NCBI RefSeq assembly: GCF_016313185.1
Contig: NZ_CP066218.1
Span: 1,240,001-1,304,000 of the forward strand
Length of the DNA: 64,000 bases
Direction of reading: 5' to 3'
Origin: Mycolicibacterium baixiangningiae
GTDB taxonomy: Bacteria; Actinomycetota; Actinomycetes; Mycobacteriales; Mycobacteriaceae
Shown piece after piece: positions 1-7,498 of this stretch. Under the pieces are notes generated by a model that made no database searches, was not told the origin of the DNA, and saw only the letters and a program-made list of their open reading frames with translations. Positions within the stretch are counted from its first letter, which is position 1; each line of letters begins with the position of its first letter. The position numbers and the translations under genes are program-made.

Positions 1-24
1 TGGTGGCGACCGCTGTCGACCTGC

Positions 25-471
25 TCAGTCGCTGACGGCGCCCAACGCGAAGTCCGCGAAGTCGAAACCGGGCACCACCACACAGGTCACCAGGGTGGGC
101 TCGTCGTCGCGGGGGCGGGCGCGCTGCCAGTGCCCCGGCGGCACGACCAGCTGCGGGCTCTCCCCGGCCTCGATGTCACTGCCCAGCACATGCGTTGTGG
201 CCGAATCGTGTTCGGGGCCCATCTCGAGAAGCAGGGGGCTGCCGCGGTGGAACAGCCACAACTCGGCGCTGCGCACGGTGTGCCACGCCGACTGCTGGCC
301 CGGCATCAACAGGAACAGGATCGCGGTGCCCGCGCTGCGCGGTCCGGTGTAATCCGGAGGGAGGACGGACTGGGTGACCGTCAGATCGCTGCGCCACGTC
401 TCCCGGTACCAGCCGCCCTCGGGGTGAGGCGACAGATCGAGCCGCTGCGCCCACGCCGGGAGATCGCTCAT
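25..471 (-). CDS. Cupin_5 (DUF985) family protein
   Basis: This 148-residue protein has the DUF985/Cupin_5 signature near its N terminus (HPEGGWYRETWRS, about residues 16-28) and a beta-rich body containing an SAWHTVRSAELW segment typical of the cupin barrel. Cupins of this group are small soluble proteins that are often annotated as possible sugar epimerases or isomerases, but no reaction is established for the family. The start ATG at 469-471 leaves the full domain intact. It is divergent from the membrane-protein gene at 565 and the first 24 bases of the window hold no separate feature. Family assignment is firm; the substrate is unknown. Confidence 0.85.
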   Translation of the reverse strand: MSDLPAWAQRLDLSPHPEGGWYRETWRSDLTVTQSVLPPDYTGPRSAGTAILFLLMPGQQSAWHTVRSAELWLFHRGSPLLLEMGPEHDSATTHVLGSDIEAGESPQLVVPPGHWQRARPRDDEPTLVTCVVVPGFDFADFALGAVSD

Positions 472-564
472 GCATGCACCACCTTGGTCGAAGTCACCTC
501 AGCGTAGAGATGATCCGCCCGGTGGTCGACGCCGCCGCGCGCCGCCGCACGCTAGTCTCATCGC

Positions 565-984
565 ATGCTGCGTCCCGGCTGGCTGGTCGCGTTGTGTGCG
601 GGGGTGCTGGCCGTGAGTGCGTGGTTGCCGTGGCTGACCACCAGCGCCGACGGCGGTGGACGGGCCAGTGCGATCGGTGGGACGGTCGGCAGCCTGGTGC
701 TCCCGGCCCGGTTCGGCGCCGGGCAGTTGATCGTGCTGCTGGCGTCCGTCCTGGTGGTCGCGGGCGCGATGGCGGCGCGAGGTGTGTCCGAACGCGCGGC
801 TTCTGTTGCTGCCGTGGCGATTTCACTGCTGATCGTCGGGATGACGGTGTGGTATCACCACATCAACGTCCACGACCCGGTGCACGCCGGCTACGGCCTC
901 TTCGTCGGCGGGGGCCTGGCCGTCGCCGCCGTGCTGTGCTCGGTGTGGTCGCTGCTTGTGGCGATGTCGCGCCGTCCCCGGTGA
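565..984 (+). CDS. Small integral membrane protein, unknown function
   Basis: The 139-residue product has four predicted hydrophobic segments: residues about 5-25 (ending in a WLPWLT motif), 45-65, 72-92 and 108-132. This layout is common in actinobacterial small membrane proteins, which often carry the WLPW motif early in the first helix. No catalytic or binding motif is visible. It ends 54 bases before the convergent hsp20 gene. Start is the ATG at 565; no good Shine-Dalgarno sequence precedes it. Its function cannot be inferred from the sequence. Confidence 0.75.
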   Translation: MLRPGWLVALCAGVLAVSAWLPWLTTSADGGGRASAIGGTVGSLVLPARFGAGQLIVLLASVLVVAGAMAARGVSERAASVAAVAISLLIVGMTVWYHHINVHDPVHAGYGLFVGGGLAVAAVLCSVWSLLVAMSRRPR

Positions 985-1038
985 CGCGGCGAGGCCGCGG
1001 ACGGATCGGGTGACCCGCCCGCAGCCTCGATGCGGCCG

Positions 1039-1488
1039 TTACTCGGCGTCGACGGTCGTGGGCCGGATGGACTTCTGTCCGCCCCCGTGGGCGACGTCGA
1101 TCTTGCGTGGCTTGGCGCGTTCGGCCATCGGAATGGTGACGGTCAGCACACCGTTCTCGTAGGTCGCCGTGATCGCCGACGCGTCGACGCCCTCACCGAG
1201 CGACAGCTGCCGCCGGTAGGTGCCGAAGAACCGTTCGCTGGCGAGCCATTGCGCGGAGTCCTCGGACCGAGCGGTGCGGTGCGCCGAAATGGTGAGTGTG
1301 CCGTTGTCGACATTGACGTCGACCGAGCCGGGGTCGACGCCGGGCAGGTCGGCGGTCAGCACGTAGTGATCGTCGATCTTGCAAAGATCCATCGGCATGA
1401 ACCGGGGTGTGCGGTTCGATCCGGTCTGACTGTTCAGCAAACCCCGGGTCCAGGTGTCCAGGTCACTGAAAGGATCAAAGCGAAGCAC
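1039..1488 (-). CDS. Hsp20/alpha-crystallin small heat-shock protein
   Basis: The 149-residue product is a small heat-shock chaperone that should hold unfolding proteins in an ATP-independent way. The alpha-crystallin domain runs from about residue 38 to 133, with the ADLPGVDPGSVDV and GVLTVTIP segments typical of the family. A longer open frame exists, but the GTG at 1486-1488 has a strong ribosome site (GAGGAGGTG) directly upstream and gives the normal N terminus (LRFDPFSDLDTW), so it is chosen. A CIRCE element lies 72 bases upstream, pointing to HrcA repression and heat induction. It is convergent with the membrane-protein gene at 565. Confidence 0.92.
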   Translation of the reverse strand: MLRFDPFSDLDTWTRGLLNSQTGSNRTPRFMPMDLCKIDDHYVLTADLPGVDPGSVDVNVDNGTLTISAHRTARSEDSAQWLASERFFGTYRRQLSLGEGVDASAITATYENGVLTVTIPMAERAKPRKIDVAHGGGQKSIRPTTVDAE

Positions 1489-1559
1489 AGTAATCCACCT
1501 CCTCGTCGATCCCGAGCCCACCACCCTGGCGGGCAGCCGTATCACTGTGCACGCTCAGA

Positions 1560-1586
1560 TTAGCACTCGGTGCGGACGAGTGCTAG
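1560..1586. promoter_or_regulatory. CIRCE element (HrcA operator)
   Basis: TTAGCACTC-N9-GAGTGCTAG matches the CIRCE consensus TTAGCACTC-N9-GAGTGCTAA in 17 of 18 arm bases with the exact nine-base spacer. CIRCE is bound by the heat-shock repressor HrcA, in actinobacteria best known at groEL genes. Its position 72 bases upstream of the hsp20 start makes hsp20 the likely target. Confidence 0.9.
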
Positions 1587-1956
1587 TCCGATTTCGGAGA
1601 ATTTTTACGGAGTCAGGGCTGGTGGGAGGTGTGTGGGTGACCGGGGGCCCGAGCCTGGTCGACGGGAAGCAGCCGGTTCGGACAACCCGCGCATATCGCG
1701 CAGGCCCACCCGTCGACCACTCGGTCTCTGGGCGACGTCGGGTCTTTTGGCTGCGGAGGTCGACGGTCGTGCAGCAACGACCGCGAGAAGGTGTCCCCCA
1801 GAAGTTCGGGCGGCCTCGCCGGCTCTGGTCTGAACCGACGAGACCTCGACGAGTGTGGTGGTCGACCGCCACACGCGTCTCAGCGCACCATTCCCCTCAG
1901 GCGACATCACAAACGTTCTCGGTGTGTGCGCTACCGACATCGGGAAGACTGCACCC
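1587..1956. other. Intergenic region between hsp20 and GAF-ANTAR genes
   Basis: About 370 bases without a convincing gene. It contains a near-perfect 22-base palindrome at 1853-1874 (GTGTGG and CCACAC outer arms around GGTCGACC), 83 bases upstream of the GAF-ANTAR start. That is a possible operator, but no protein can be assigned to it. Nothing else was recognised. Confidence 0.4.
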
Positions 1957-2640
1957 ATGACCGACCCGCAGACGCACGACCTCGCCATGCGTATGGCGGA
2001 GTTGGCGCGCACGCTCGCGCTGCCGCGCGACCTCGAGAAGATACTGTCCGGCGTCACGGCCGCGGCGAAGGATCTGATCCCCGGTGTCGATGCCGCCGGC
2101 ATTCTGCTCGTCGGCCGTGGGGGCACCTTCGAGTCGGTCGCCCAGGTCACCGACTTGCCGCATCAGCTCGACGAACTGCAGATGACCTACCAAGAGGGGC
2201 CGTGCATTGAGGCGGCACTCGACGACGTCGTCGTGCGCACCGACGACTTCCGGGAGGAGACGCGGTGGCCGAAGTACGCCCCGGCCTGCGTCGAAATCGG
2301 TGTGCTCAGCGGCCTGTCGTTCAAGCTCTACACCGCCGAGCGGACGGCGGGAGCGCTCAACCTGTTCGGACTCCGTCCCAACGTGTGGGACGGGGATGCC
2401 GAGACCACCGGCGCGGTGTTGGCAGCGCATGCCGCCGCGGCGTTGCTCGCGCACCGCGAGGGTGAGCAGTTGAAGTCGGCGCTGTCCACGCGTGACCGCA
2501 TCGGCCAGGCGAAGGGCATCATCATGGAGCGCTACAAGGTCGACGATGTGCAGGCGTTCGAGATGATGCGCCGGCTCTCCCAGGACAGCAACATGAAGCT
2601 GACCGAGATCGCGCAGCAGGTGATCGACACCCGCGGGTGA
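1957..2640 (+). CDS. GAF and ANTAR domain RNA-binding antiterminator
   Basis: The 227-residue protein has an N-terminal GAF sensor domain (about 20-160, including the YQEGPC segment typical of mycobacterial members) and a C-terminal ANTAR domain (about 170-225) with the conserved IGQAKGIIMER helix. ANTAR domains bind paired RNA hairpins and prevent transcription termination. The GAF domain probably senses a small ligand or redox state. The ATG at 1957 is preferred over an upstream in-frame start because it begins just before the conserved helix. A paralogue lies at 38539-39240. RNA targets are not visible in the window. Confidence 0.88.
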   Translation: MTDPQTHDLAMRMAELARTLALPRDLEKILSGVTAAAKDLIPGVDAAGILLVGRGGTFESVAQVTDLPHQLDELQMTYQEGPCIEAALDDVVVRTDDFREETRWPKYAPACVEIGVLSGLSFKLYTAERTAGALNLFGLRPNVWDGDAETTGAVLAAHAAAALLAHREGEQLKSALSTRDRIGQAKGIIMERYKVDDVQAFEMMRRLSQDSNMKLTEIAQQVIDTRG

Positions 2641-2871
2641 TCAGTGGTGGTGGCCGTGCTTCCCGTGGCCGTGGCCCCGCCCGCGTGGCCCGTCGTCGTA
2701 CCAGTCGACCCAGCGCGGAGTGTCCACACAGGCGTAGGCGAATCCGTATGGGCCGCTGACGCAGACGTCGGGGCTGGCCGACGCGGGCGCGGCGCCGGCG
2801 AGGGCGGCGCCGACGGGCAGGGCGACGGCGATGCCCACCGCGGCGGCCTTGAGAGCAGTCGAACGGAACAT
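2641..2871 (-). CDS. Small secreted protein with His/Gly-rich tail
   Basis: The 76-residue product has a clear Sec signal peptide (positive start, hydrophobic residues 7-27, AxA-type cleavage near residues 30-32). The mature part carries two cysteines (DVCVSG and AYACVD) that could form a disulfide and a tail rich in glycine and histidine (GHGHGKHGHHH), which may bind metal ions. GGAGG lies seven bases upstream of the ATG at 2871, fixing the start against a longer open frame. The family is a common but uncharacterised mycobacterial secreted type. Metal binding is inference only. Confidence 0.8.
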   Translation of the reverse strand: MFRSTALKAAAVGIAVALPVGAALAGAAPASASPDVCVSGPYGFAYACVDTPRWVDWYDDGPRGRGHGHGKHGHHH

Positions 2872-3054
2872 GTCTACCTCCGGTGCGCGGACTCGTGCGG
2901 AACCCCCCGCTCGGTGTGACACTGTAGTGCCCGACACGGGCTGAAAGAAGACGGGTGGCAGTGGTGTCGGCCACCAAAGCAGCTGGCCGACTGACGCTTT
3001 CGTCAAATTGCTTTGCTGTGGCCCCTCGTGAGGATGACGAGCCGTTCCGAAAAG

Positions 3055-3127
3055 TGCCCCCGGCAGGATTCGAACCTGCGACACCGGCTTTAGGAGAGCC
3101 GTGCTCTATCCCCTGAGCTACGGGGGC
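3055..3127 (-). tRNA. tRNA-Arg (anticodon CCU)
   Basis: The minus strand folds as a 73-base tRNA: acceptor stem GCCCCCG/CGGGGGC with discriminator A, D arm GCUC/GAGC, anticodon stem CGGCU/AGCCG with loop CUCCUAA (anticodon CCU, reading AGG), and T arm GCAGG-UUCGAAU-CCUGC. CCA is not encoded. No integrase or attachment-site duplication is visible beside it. Confidence 0.97.
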
Positions 3128-3160
3128 GGCCGTGGAAGTTTACCGCCCCGCGGCTGACGG

Positions 3161-3985
3161 TCACCGCAGCTGCGCGATGACCTTCGCGAACGCCTCCGCG
3201 TGCGGCGCCTGCACGATGACGTAGGAGATGCCGTAGCGGTCCCGGAACTCGCGCAGCCGGTCGGCCATGTCGAGCGGCGTCCCGGCCAGCACCCCCGGAT
3301 GCCTCAGCAGCTGGTCGTCGGTGAGCCCGGGCAGGAAGCGACGGGGGATCGTCAGATCCGGCCGTCCCGAGTCGTCGAGCGGCATCGCGGTGATCGCGAC
3401 GTTGAGCTCCAGCGCGTCGAACCTCTCTCCGGCGGCCTCACGGACGAACGCGATGCGGTCGGCCAGGGGATCGTCGTCGCCGTCGGCCGCCCGGTCACCA
3501 CCGGTGAGGCCGATGATGTGCGCGTGCCGGGCCGCCACCGTCAGCAGCCGGTCGCCGTTGCCCGCGATCAGCACCTTCACGCCCGGTACGTGGTCGGCGA
3601 TGTAGGTGGTGGTGTGCTCGAGATGGTCCACACGCTGCCGCGCCGACGGGAACGGCAGCTCGGCGGCCTCGAACTCCTTGCGCACGTAGCCGGCGCCCAG
3701 GCCCAGCTCGAACCGGTCACCGGACAGGTCCCGCAGCGCGGCGGTATCCCGGGCCAGCAGAGCCGGACGGTAGAAGCCCGCGTTCAGCACGAACGTCCCC
3801 ACGTGCAGTGTCGTCGTGGCGGCGGCCGCGGCGGTGAGCACCGGGAAGGGTGCCGGAGCGCCGAGATGGTCCGGGACGTGCAGGACGTCGAAACCGCTGT
3901 CCTGCGCCCGTCGGGCGGCCTCCTGCACCTCTACCAGCGACGCAGCCGAATGCAGTCCGACGCCGAACCGGAAATCCGCGACCAT
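3161..3985 (-). CDS. F420-dependent LLM-class oxidoreductase (TIGR03621-like)
   Basis: The 274-residue protein is a luciferase-like TIM-barrel enzyme. The N terminus (FRFGVGLHSAASLVEVQEAA), the VPDHLG motif and the GLGAGYVRKEFEAA segment fit the actinobacterial subgroup predicted to use coenzyme F420 for hydride transfer. The substrate is not known for this subgroup. It is cytosolic, with no signal peptide. It is divergent from the GCS2-like gene at 4166, with a 180-base shared upstream region. Three other LLM-type enzymes or F420-like partners appear elsewhere in the window, so this one is not part of a visible pathway. Confidence 0.88.
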   Translation of the reverse strand: MVADFRFGVGLHSAASLVEVQEAARRAQDSGFDVLHVPDHLGAPAPFPVLTAAAAATTTLHVGTFVLNAGFYRPALLARDTAALRDLSGDRFELGLGAGYVRKEFEAAELPFPSARQRVDHLEHTTTYIADHVPGVKVLIAGNGDRLLTVAARHAHIIGLTGGDRAADGDDDPLADRIAFVREAAGERFDALELNVAITAMPLDDSGRPDLTIPRRFLPGLTDDQLLRHPGVLAGTPLDMADRLREFRDRYGISYVIVQAPHAEAFAKVIAQLR

Positions 3986-4097
3986 TCCCGGATCCTATGC
4001 GCGCGGGAAAAATTCGATGTTTGATCGGGGCGGCCAGTGGTTACTAATGATCAGCACGCTTCGCGCCGCCGCGGAGACAACCGAAAAGCCTCACTGA

Positions 4098-4135
4098 GAT
4101 CCGGCCCGTCGTGAGTACGCCCGACGGGCCGGATC
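4098..4135 (+). promoter_or_regulatory. Perfect 14-bp stem-loop in the leader of the GCS2-like gene
   Basis: GATCCGGCCCGTCG at 4098-4111 pairs perfectly with CGACGGGCCGGATC at 4122-4135 across a ten-base loop. It ends 30 bases before the ATG at 4166 and lacks a T-run. It could be an attenuator, an mRNA-stability element or a terminator for upstream transcription; the sequence does not decide between these. Confidence 0.55.
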
Positions 4136-4165
4136 AATGTTCGCAGAAGGGATCCGCGCAACACC

Positions 4166-5263
4166 ATGGCTGCCCATCCCACCGTCGGAGTCGAAGAGGA
4201 GTTCCTCCTCGTCGACCCCGACACCGGCGCTCCGATCGCCCGCAGCCGTGAGGTGGCGCAACACGCCGCCGAGCGCGGCGTCGACCTGCAGCTCGAGCTC
4301 ACGTCGTGCCAGGTCGAGACGGCGACCGGGGTGGCGAGCAGCATGGCCGACGTGCGCGAACAGCTGACGCGCCTGCGGACCGCGGCCGCCCGCGCCGCCG
4401 AGGACAGCGGTGCCCGACTGCTGGCCGTCGCCGTGCCCCCGACCGTCCCGCACGAGTTCCCGGTGACCGACAGCCCGCGGTACCACCGCATCGCAGACCG
4501 GTTCGGGATGCTCGCCCGCGAACAGGGGATCTGCGGTGCGCACGTGCACGTCGCGGTGCCGACCCGCGAAGTCGCCATCCGCGTCAGCAACCGGCTGCGG
4601 CCGTGGCTTCCCGTCCTGCTGGCGCTCACCGCCAACTCCGCGATCTACCGCAACGCCTACAGCGGTTACGCCAGCTGGCGCCGGATGCTGTGGGCGCGCT
4701 GGCCCAGCGCGGGCCCGCCCCCGCACTTCGACTCCGTCGACGAATACGACGCGATGGTGGCGATGATGCTGCAGTCCGGCGCCATGCTCGACGAAGGCCA
4801 GGTCTATTGGGATGTCCGCCCGTCGGCCAACTTCCCGACGATCGAGGTGCGCGTCGCCGACGTGCCGGCCACCATCGCCGACACCGTGTTGTTCGCGGCG
4901 CTGGTGCGGGGAACGGTGATGACCGTCCTCGACGACGAACGCAGCGGCGCCGGCGTACCCCGCATCTCCGCCCACGCGCTCGACGCCGCGTACTGGCGGT
5001 CGGCCCGCGACGGGCTCGATGGGATGGCCATCGATCTCGCCGAATCACACGTCCCGGTGCCCGCGCGCGAACTGCTCGCAGGACTCGTCGACCGCATCGC
5101 GCCAGCGCTGCGGGCGGTCGGCGATGAAGAGCTGGTCCGCGACGAACTGGCGCGACTCGACGAGCAGGGCAACGGCGCCATGCGTCAGCGCGCGGCGTGG
5201 GGGCGTCGCGGCGACATCGCCGACGTGATCGACGCGGTCGCAGACGCCACGCTGGCCACTTAG
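4166..5263 (+). CDS. Carboxylate-amine ligase / glutamate-cysteine ligase type 2 (YbdK family)
   Basis: The 365-residue protein belongs to the GCS2 family, which forms gamma-glutamyl amide bonds using ATP. Visible marks are [11 protein letters not shown] at residues 8-18 (acidic ATP/metal residues), LELTSCQVE, the CGAHVHV motif near residue 125, and [16 protein letters not shown] near residue 215. Mycobacteria make mycothiol rather than glutathione, so members are usually called putative glutamate-cysteine ligase 2; the true substrates are open. AGAAGGGA precedes the ATG. Its stop codon overlaps that of the convergent rskA. Confidence 0.85.
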   Translation: MAAHPTVGVEEEFLLVDPDTGAPIARSREVAQHAAERGVDLQLELTSCQVETATGVASSMADVREQLTRLRTAAARAAEDSGARLLAVAVPPTVPHEFPVTDSPRYHRIADRFGMLAREQGICGAHVHVAVPTREVAIRVSNRLRPWLPVLLALTANSAIYRNAYSGYASWRRMLWARWPSAGPPPHFDSVDEYDAMVAMMLQSGAMLDEGQVYWDVRPSANFPTIEVRVADVPATIADTVLFAALVRGTVMTVLDDERSGAGVPRISAHALDAAYWRSARDGLDGMAIDLAESHVPVPARELLAGLVDRIAPALRAVGDEELVRDELARLDEQGNGAMRQRAAWGRRGDIADVIDAVADATLAT

Positions 5264-5991
5264 GTCAGGGGCAACTCGGCGAACGCCGGAGACGTGGGCC
5301 GCTGGGAGCCGCCGGGTGGTTCGACCGTGAACGCCAATGCCTGTGACGCCCCGAGGTCGGAGAGCACGGCGGTGGTCGACGGCGAGATCGCCTTGTCGTC
5401 CATCGTGCCCGCCGATTGCGGTCCGTCGGAGCCGACCAGCCACATCTGATACACGGTGCCGGGCTTCGGCGGAGGGACGTCGTTCATCACCAGCACGCCG
5501 GCGTCGCGTTCCTTGGAGAACACCACGGTCGCGGTTCCGCCGCCGGGTATCGGACCCGACACGGTCTGGACGTCCGGGGCGGCGAACACCTGATCGGCCG
5601 TCGTCGGAGTGACCGACGGGCGCAGGGCCAACCCCACTCCCAGTGCGCCCAGACCGACCACGGCCACCGCGGCGGCCGCCAACACGGCGGTGCGCCAACG
5701 TGATTCACCGGCCCGTTGACGGCGCGCGCTGTTCAGGTCGCGCACCGGATCGGCGGCGACCGCGGCGAGCACGCTGTCCCGGAGGTGCGGCGGCGGTTCG
5801 GCCGCGGTGGCAGCCGACAGCACCGCCATCGCCTCCCGCACCGAACGGACTTCGTCGGTGAACGCGTCCGCCACCTCGGGTTCGGCGGCGGTGAGCCACC
5901 GCTCGATGTCGGCGCGCTCGTCGGTGGACACCGCGTGCAGCGCATACGGGGTCGCGAGGTCGCGGAGGTCGGTATTCATCGGCTCTGTCAT
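5260..5991 (-). CDS. rskA: Anti-sigma-K factor RskA
   Basis: The 243-residue protein has a cytosolic N-terminal anti-sigma region (about 1-85, starting with [19 protein letters not shown]), one membrane helix (about 103-126) and an extracytoplasmic RskA domain ending in the [13 protein letters not shown] segment. In M. tuberculosis RskA holds SigK inactive at the membrane and is degraded under reducing signals. The start ATG overlaps the sigK stop by four bases, so translation is coupled. Its stop overlaps the stop of the convergent GCS2-like gene. Confidence 0.93.
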   Translation of the reverse strand: MTEPMNTDLRDLATPYALHAVSTDERADIERWLTAAEPEVADAFTDEVRSVREAMAVLSAATAAEPPPHLRDSVLAAVAADPVRDLNSARRQRAGESRWRTAVLAAAAVAVVGLGALGVGLALRPSVTPTTADQVFAAPDVQTVSGPIPGGGTATVVFSKERDAGVLVMNDVPPPKPGTVYQMWLVGSDGPQSAGTMDDKAISPSTTAVLSDLGASQALAFTVEPPGGSQRPTSPAFAELPLT

Positions 5992-6533
5992 GAGATGGCC
6001 AGACAGTTCTTCAGTCCGCGGATGCCGTCGCGCATCCGGGATTTGATGGTGGCGAGGTTCGCCGACAGCCGCTCGGAGACCTGGACGTAGGTCAGCCCCT
6101 CGTAATACGCCAGCCGGATCGCCTCACGCTGCAGATCGCTCAGCGACGCCATGCAGTCGACGACGCGGCGGCGTTCGTCGAGCAGGATCACCGAGTCGGC
6201 GACATGGTCGACGGGTGGGTCGACGGTCGCCGCGCCGTATCGGGACTCCCGCTGCGACGCGGCCTCCTCCGAGCGCACCCGGTCCACGGCGCGGCGGTGC
6301 GCCAGGGTCAGCAGCCACGCCATCGGGGAACCGGCCTTGGGGTCGTAGTTGCCGGCCGACCGCCACACCTGCAGGTAGATGTCCTGCGTCGTCTCTTCGC
6401 TGTAGCCCGGGTCCCGCAGCACCCGGGCGACCATTCCGTACACCCGCGATCTGGTCCGGTCGTAGAGCGCGGCGAACGCGTCGACATCCCGCTGGGCCAC
6501 CTGCCGTAACAGTTCGTCGAGGTCAGTGGTCAC
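5988..6533 (-). CDS. sigK: ECF RNA polymerase sigma factor SigK
   Basis: The 181-residue product has sigma region 2 (about 15-80, with [13 protein letters not shown] and [15 protein letters not shown]) and region 4 (about 115-175, with [16 protein letters not shown] and TIKSRMRDG). These segments match M. tuberculosis SigK closely. The start is set at the GTG 6531-6533 because it gives the family's usual length (187 in M. tuberculosis) and sits seven bases below a promoter-like -10, suggesting a leaderless mRNA. It is followed by rskA with a four-base overlap. Confidence 0.93.
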   Translation of the reverse strand: MTTDLDELLRQVAQRDVDAFAALYDRTRSRVYGMVARVLRDPGYSEETTQDIYLQVWRSAGNYDPKAGSPMAWLLTLAHRRAVDRVRSEEAASQRESRYGAATVDPPVDHVADSVILLDERRRVVDCMASLSDLQREAIRLAYYEGLTYVQVSERLSANLATIKSRMRDGIRGLKNCLAIS

Positions 6534-6540
6534 AAACGGT

Positions 6541-6570
6541 AGCCTAACCGGCCCTGCCAGGGCGGTCACA
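6541..6570 (-). promoter_or_regulatory. Putative promoter of sigK-rskA, leaderless
   Basis: On the minus strand TGTGAC (6565-6570) and TAGGCT (6541-6546) are separated by 18 bases. The -10 ends seven bases before the sigK GTG, so transcription would start at or next to the start codon. No Shine-Dalgarno sequence is present, in agreement with leaderless translation. Confidence 0.45.
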
Positions 6571-6645
6571 GGTATGGCCATCCCCGGATGCGGTGCCTGG
6601 AATAGACTGTCCCGCAACCGATTCGGTGAAGAGCTGCGTCTCTGC

Positions 6646-7449
6646 TCACGAATGCGCCACGCTCGCGGCCCGGATTTCCGGCCTGCCGACGGCCGGCCGG
6701 GGTGTCACGGGCACCCGGCGCGCGCGCAGGATCAGCCCCTGCACCCGCAGGCTCAGCGCACTCATCAGCGGTGCGATCGGCTTGGTCATCTGAAGCCGAA
6801 GCACCTGGGCGAGGGTCGCCGGCCGGCCGGTGCCGCGCAGGGTGCCGACGATCGCCGGCTGGTTGTCGCGGTGCAACGAGATCGTCACGTCGAGCTCGCC
6901 GTCCGGCCGCGGCGCCCGCACCAGGTAGTACCCGTCCATACCGTTGAACGGAGAGGCGTAGAACCGCTTGCGGACCATCGCGGGGTTGGGGCCGTCCGGC
7001 GGGATCACGTACGCATGCCACTCGCCGTGGGTGTTGTGCACCTCGGCGATCACGTGCCGCAGCGCGCCGTGGGCGTCGTGACACCAGTACAGGCTCAGCG
7101 GATTGAACGTGTAGCCGAGCACCCGCGGTTGCAGCAGCGCGGTGATGCGGCCGCCACCGAGGTCGATGCCGCGGCCGGCCAGGAAGGTGTCGACGCGCGC
7201 CCGCAGGGTGTCGCCCGCGTTCCCGTCGAAGTGGTCGCCGGCCTCGAACCGGGCGAACGGCGCAACCCAGCGGGGCAGCCGCGGCAGCGCGTCGAGGTCG
7301 ACGTACCAGCTGTAGCTGTTGAGCTCGAAGTAGTGGTGCACGGGAGCCCGGCGCAGGTGGGTGACGCGGGTCCGGTACAGCGCGGGCGTCGTGTCGACGG
7401 GTCCGGTGACCACCGCGGCCGCTGCGTCGACGGCAGATTTCGTTTCCAC
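6646..7449 (-). CDS. DUF1365 family protein
   Basis: The product (about 267 residues from the GTG at 7449) has the DUF1365 core: ALYRTRVTHLRRAPVHHYFELNSYSWYVDLDALP, LGYTFNPLSLYWCHD and HNTHGEWHAYV segments can be read (given here in shortened form as LYRTRVTHLRRAP, YTFNPLSLYWC and HNTHGEWHAY). In M. tuberculosis the relative Rv0448c lies in the sigK operon with a flavoprotein, a cyclopropane-type methyltransferase and a DUF1295 protein; those are absent here. The function is unknown, possibly lipid modification. The start is uncertain because the divergent amidohydrolase begins at 7499. Confidence 0.82.
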   Translation of the reverse strand: METKSAVDAAAAVVTGPVDTTPALYRTRVTHLRRAPVHHYFELNSYSWYVDLDALPRLPRWVAPFARFEAGDHFDGNAGDTLRARVDTFLAGRGIDLGGGRITALLQPRVLGYTFNPLSLYWCHDAHGALRHVIAEVHNTHGEWHAYVIPPDGPNPAMVRKRFYASPFNGMDGYYLVRAPRPDGELDVTISLHRDNQPAIVGTLRGTGRPATLAQVLRLQMTKPIAPLMSALSLRVQGLILRARRVPVTPRPAVGRPEIRAASVAHS

Positions 7450-7484
7450 GATCGTTATTCGGAGCCGACTGCCGTAAGGATGGT

Positions 7485-7490
7485 TATAGT
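7485..7490 (+). promoter_or_regulatory. -10 element of the amidohydrolase-permease operon
   Basis: TATAGT ends eight bases before the GTG at 7499 and no ribosome site is present, so the mRNA is probably leaderless. No convincing -35 box is seen at the usual distance. Confidence 0.4.
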
Positions 7491-7498
7491 TCCCAGCC

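Noticed and set aside
3055..3127. tRNA-Arg as integration site for a mobile element
   Set aside because: No integrase, no 3'-end duplication and ordinary chromosomal genes on both sides.
4098..4135. Known riboswitch class or T-box for the stem-loop before the GCS2-like gene
   Set aside because: No conserved riboswitch or T-box sequence elements are present; only a single hairpin is seen.
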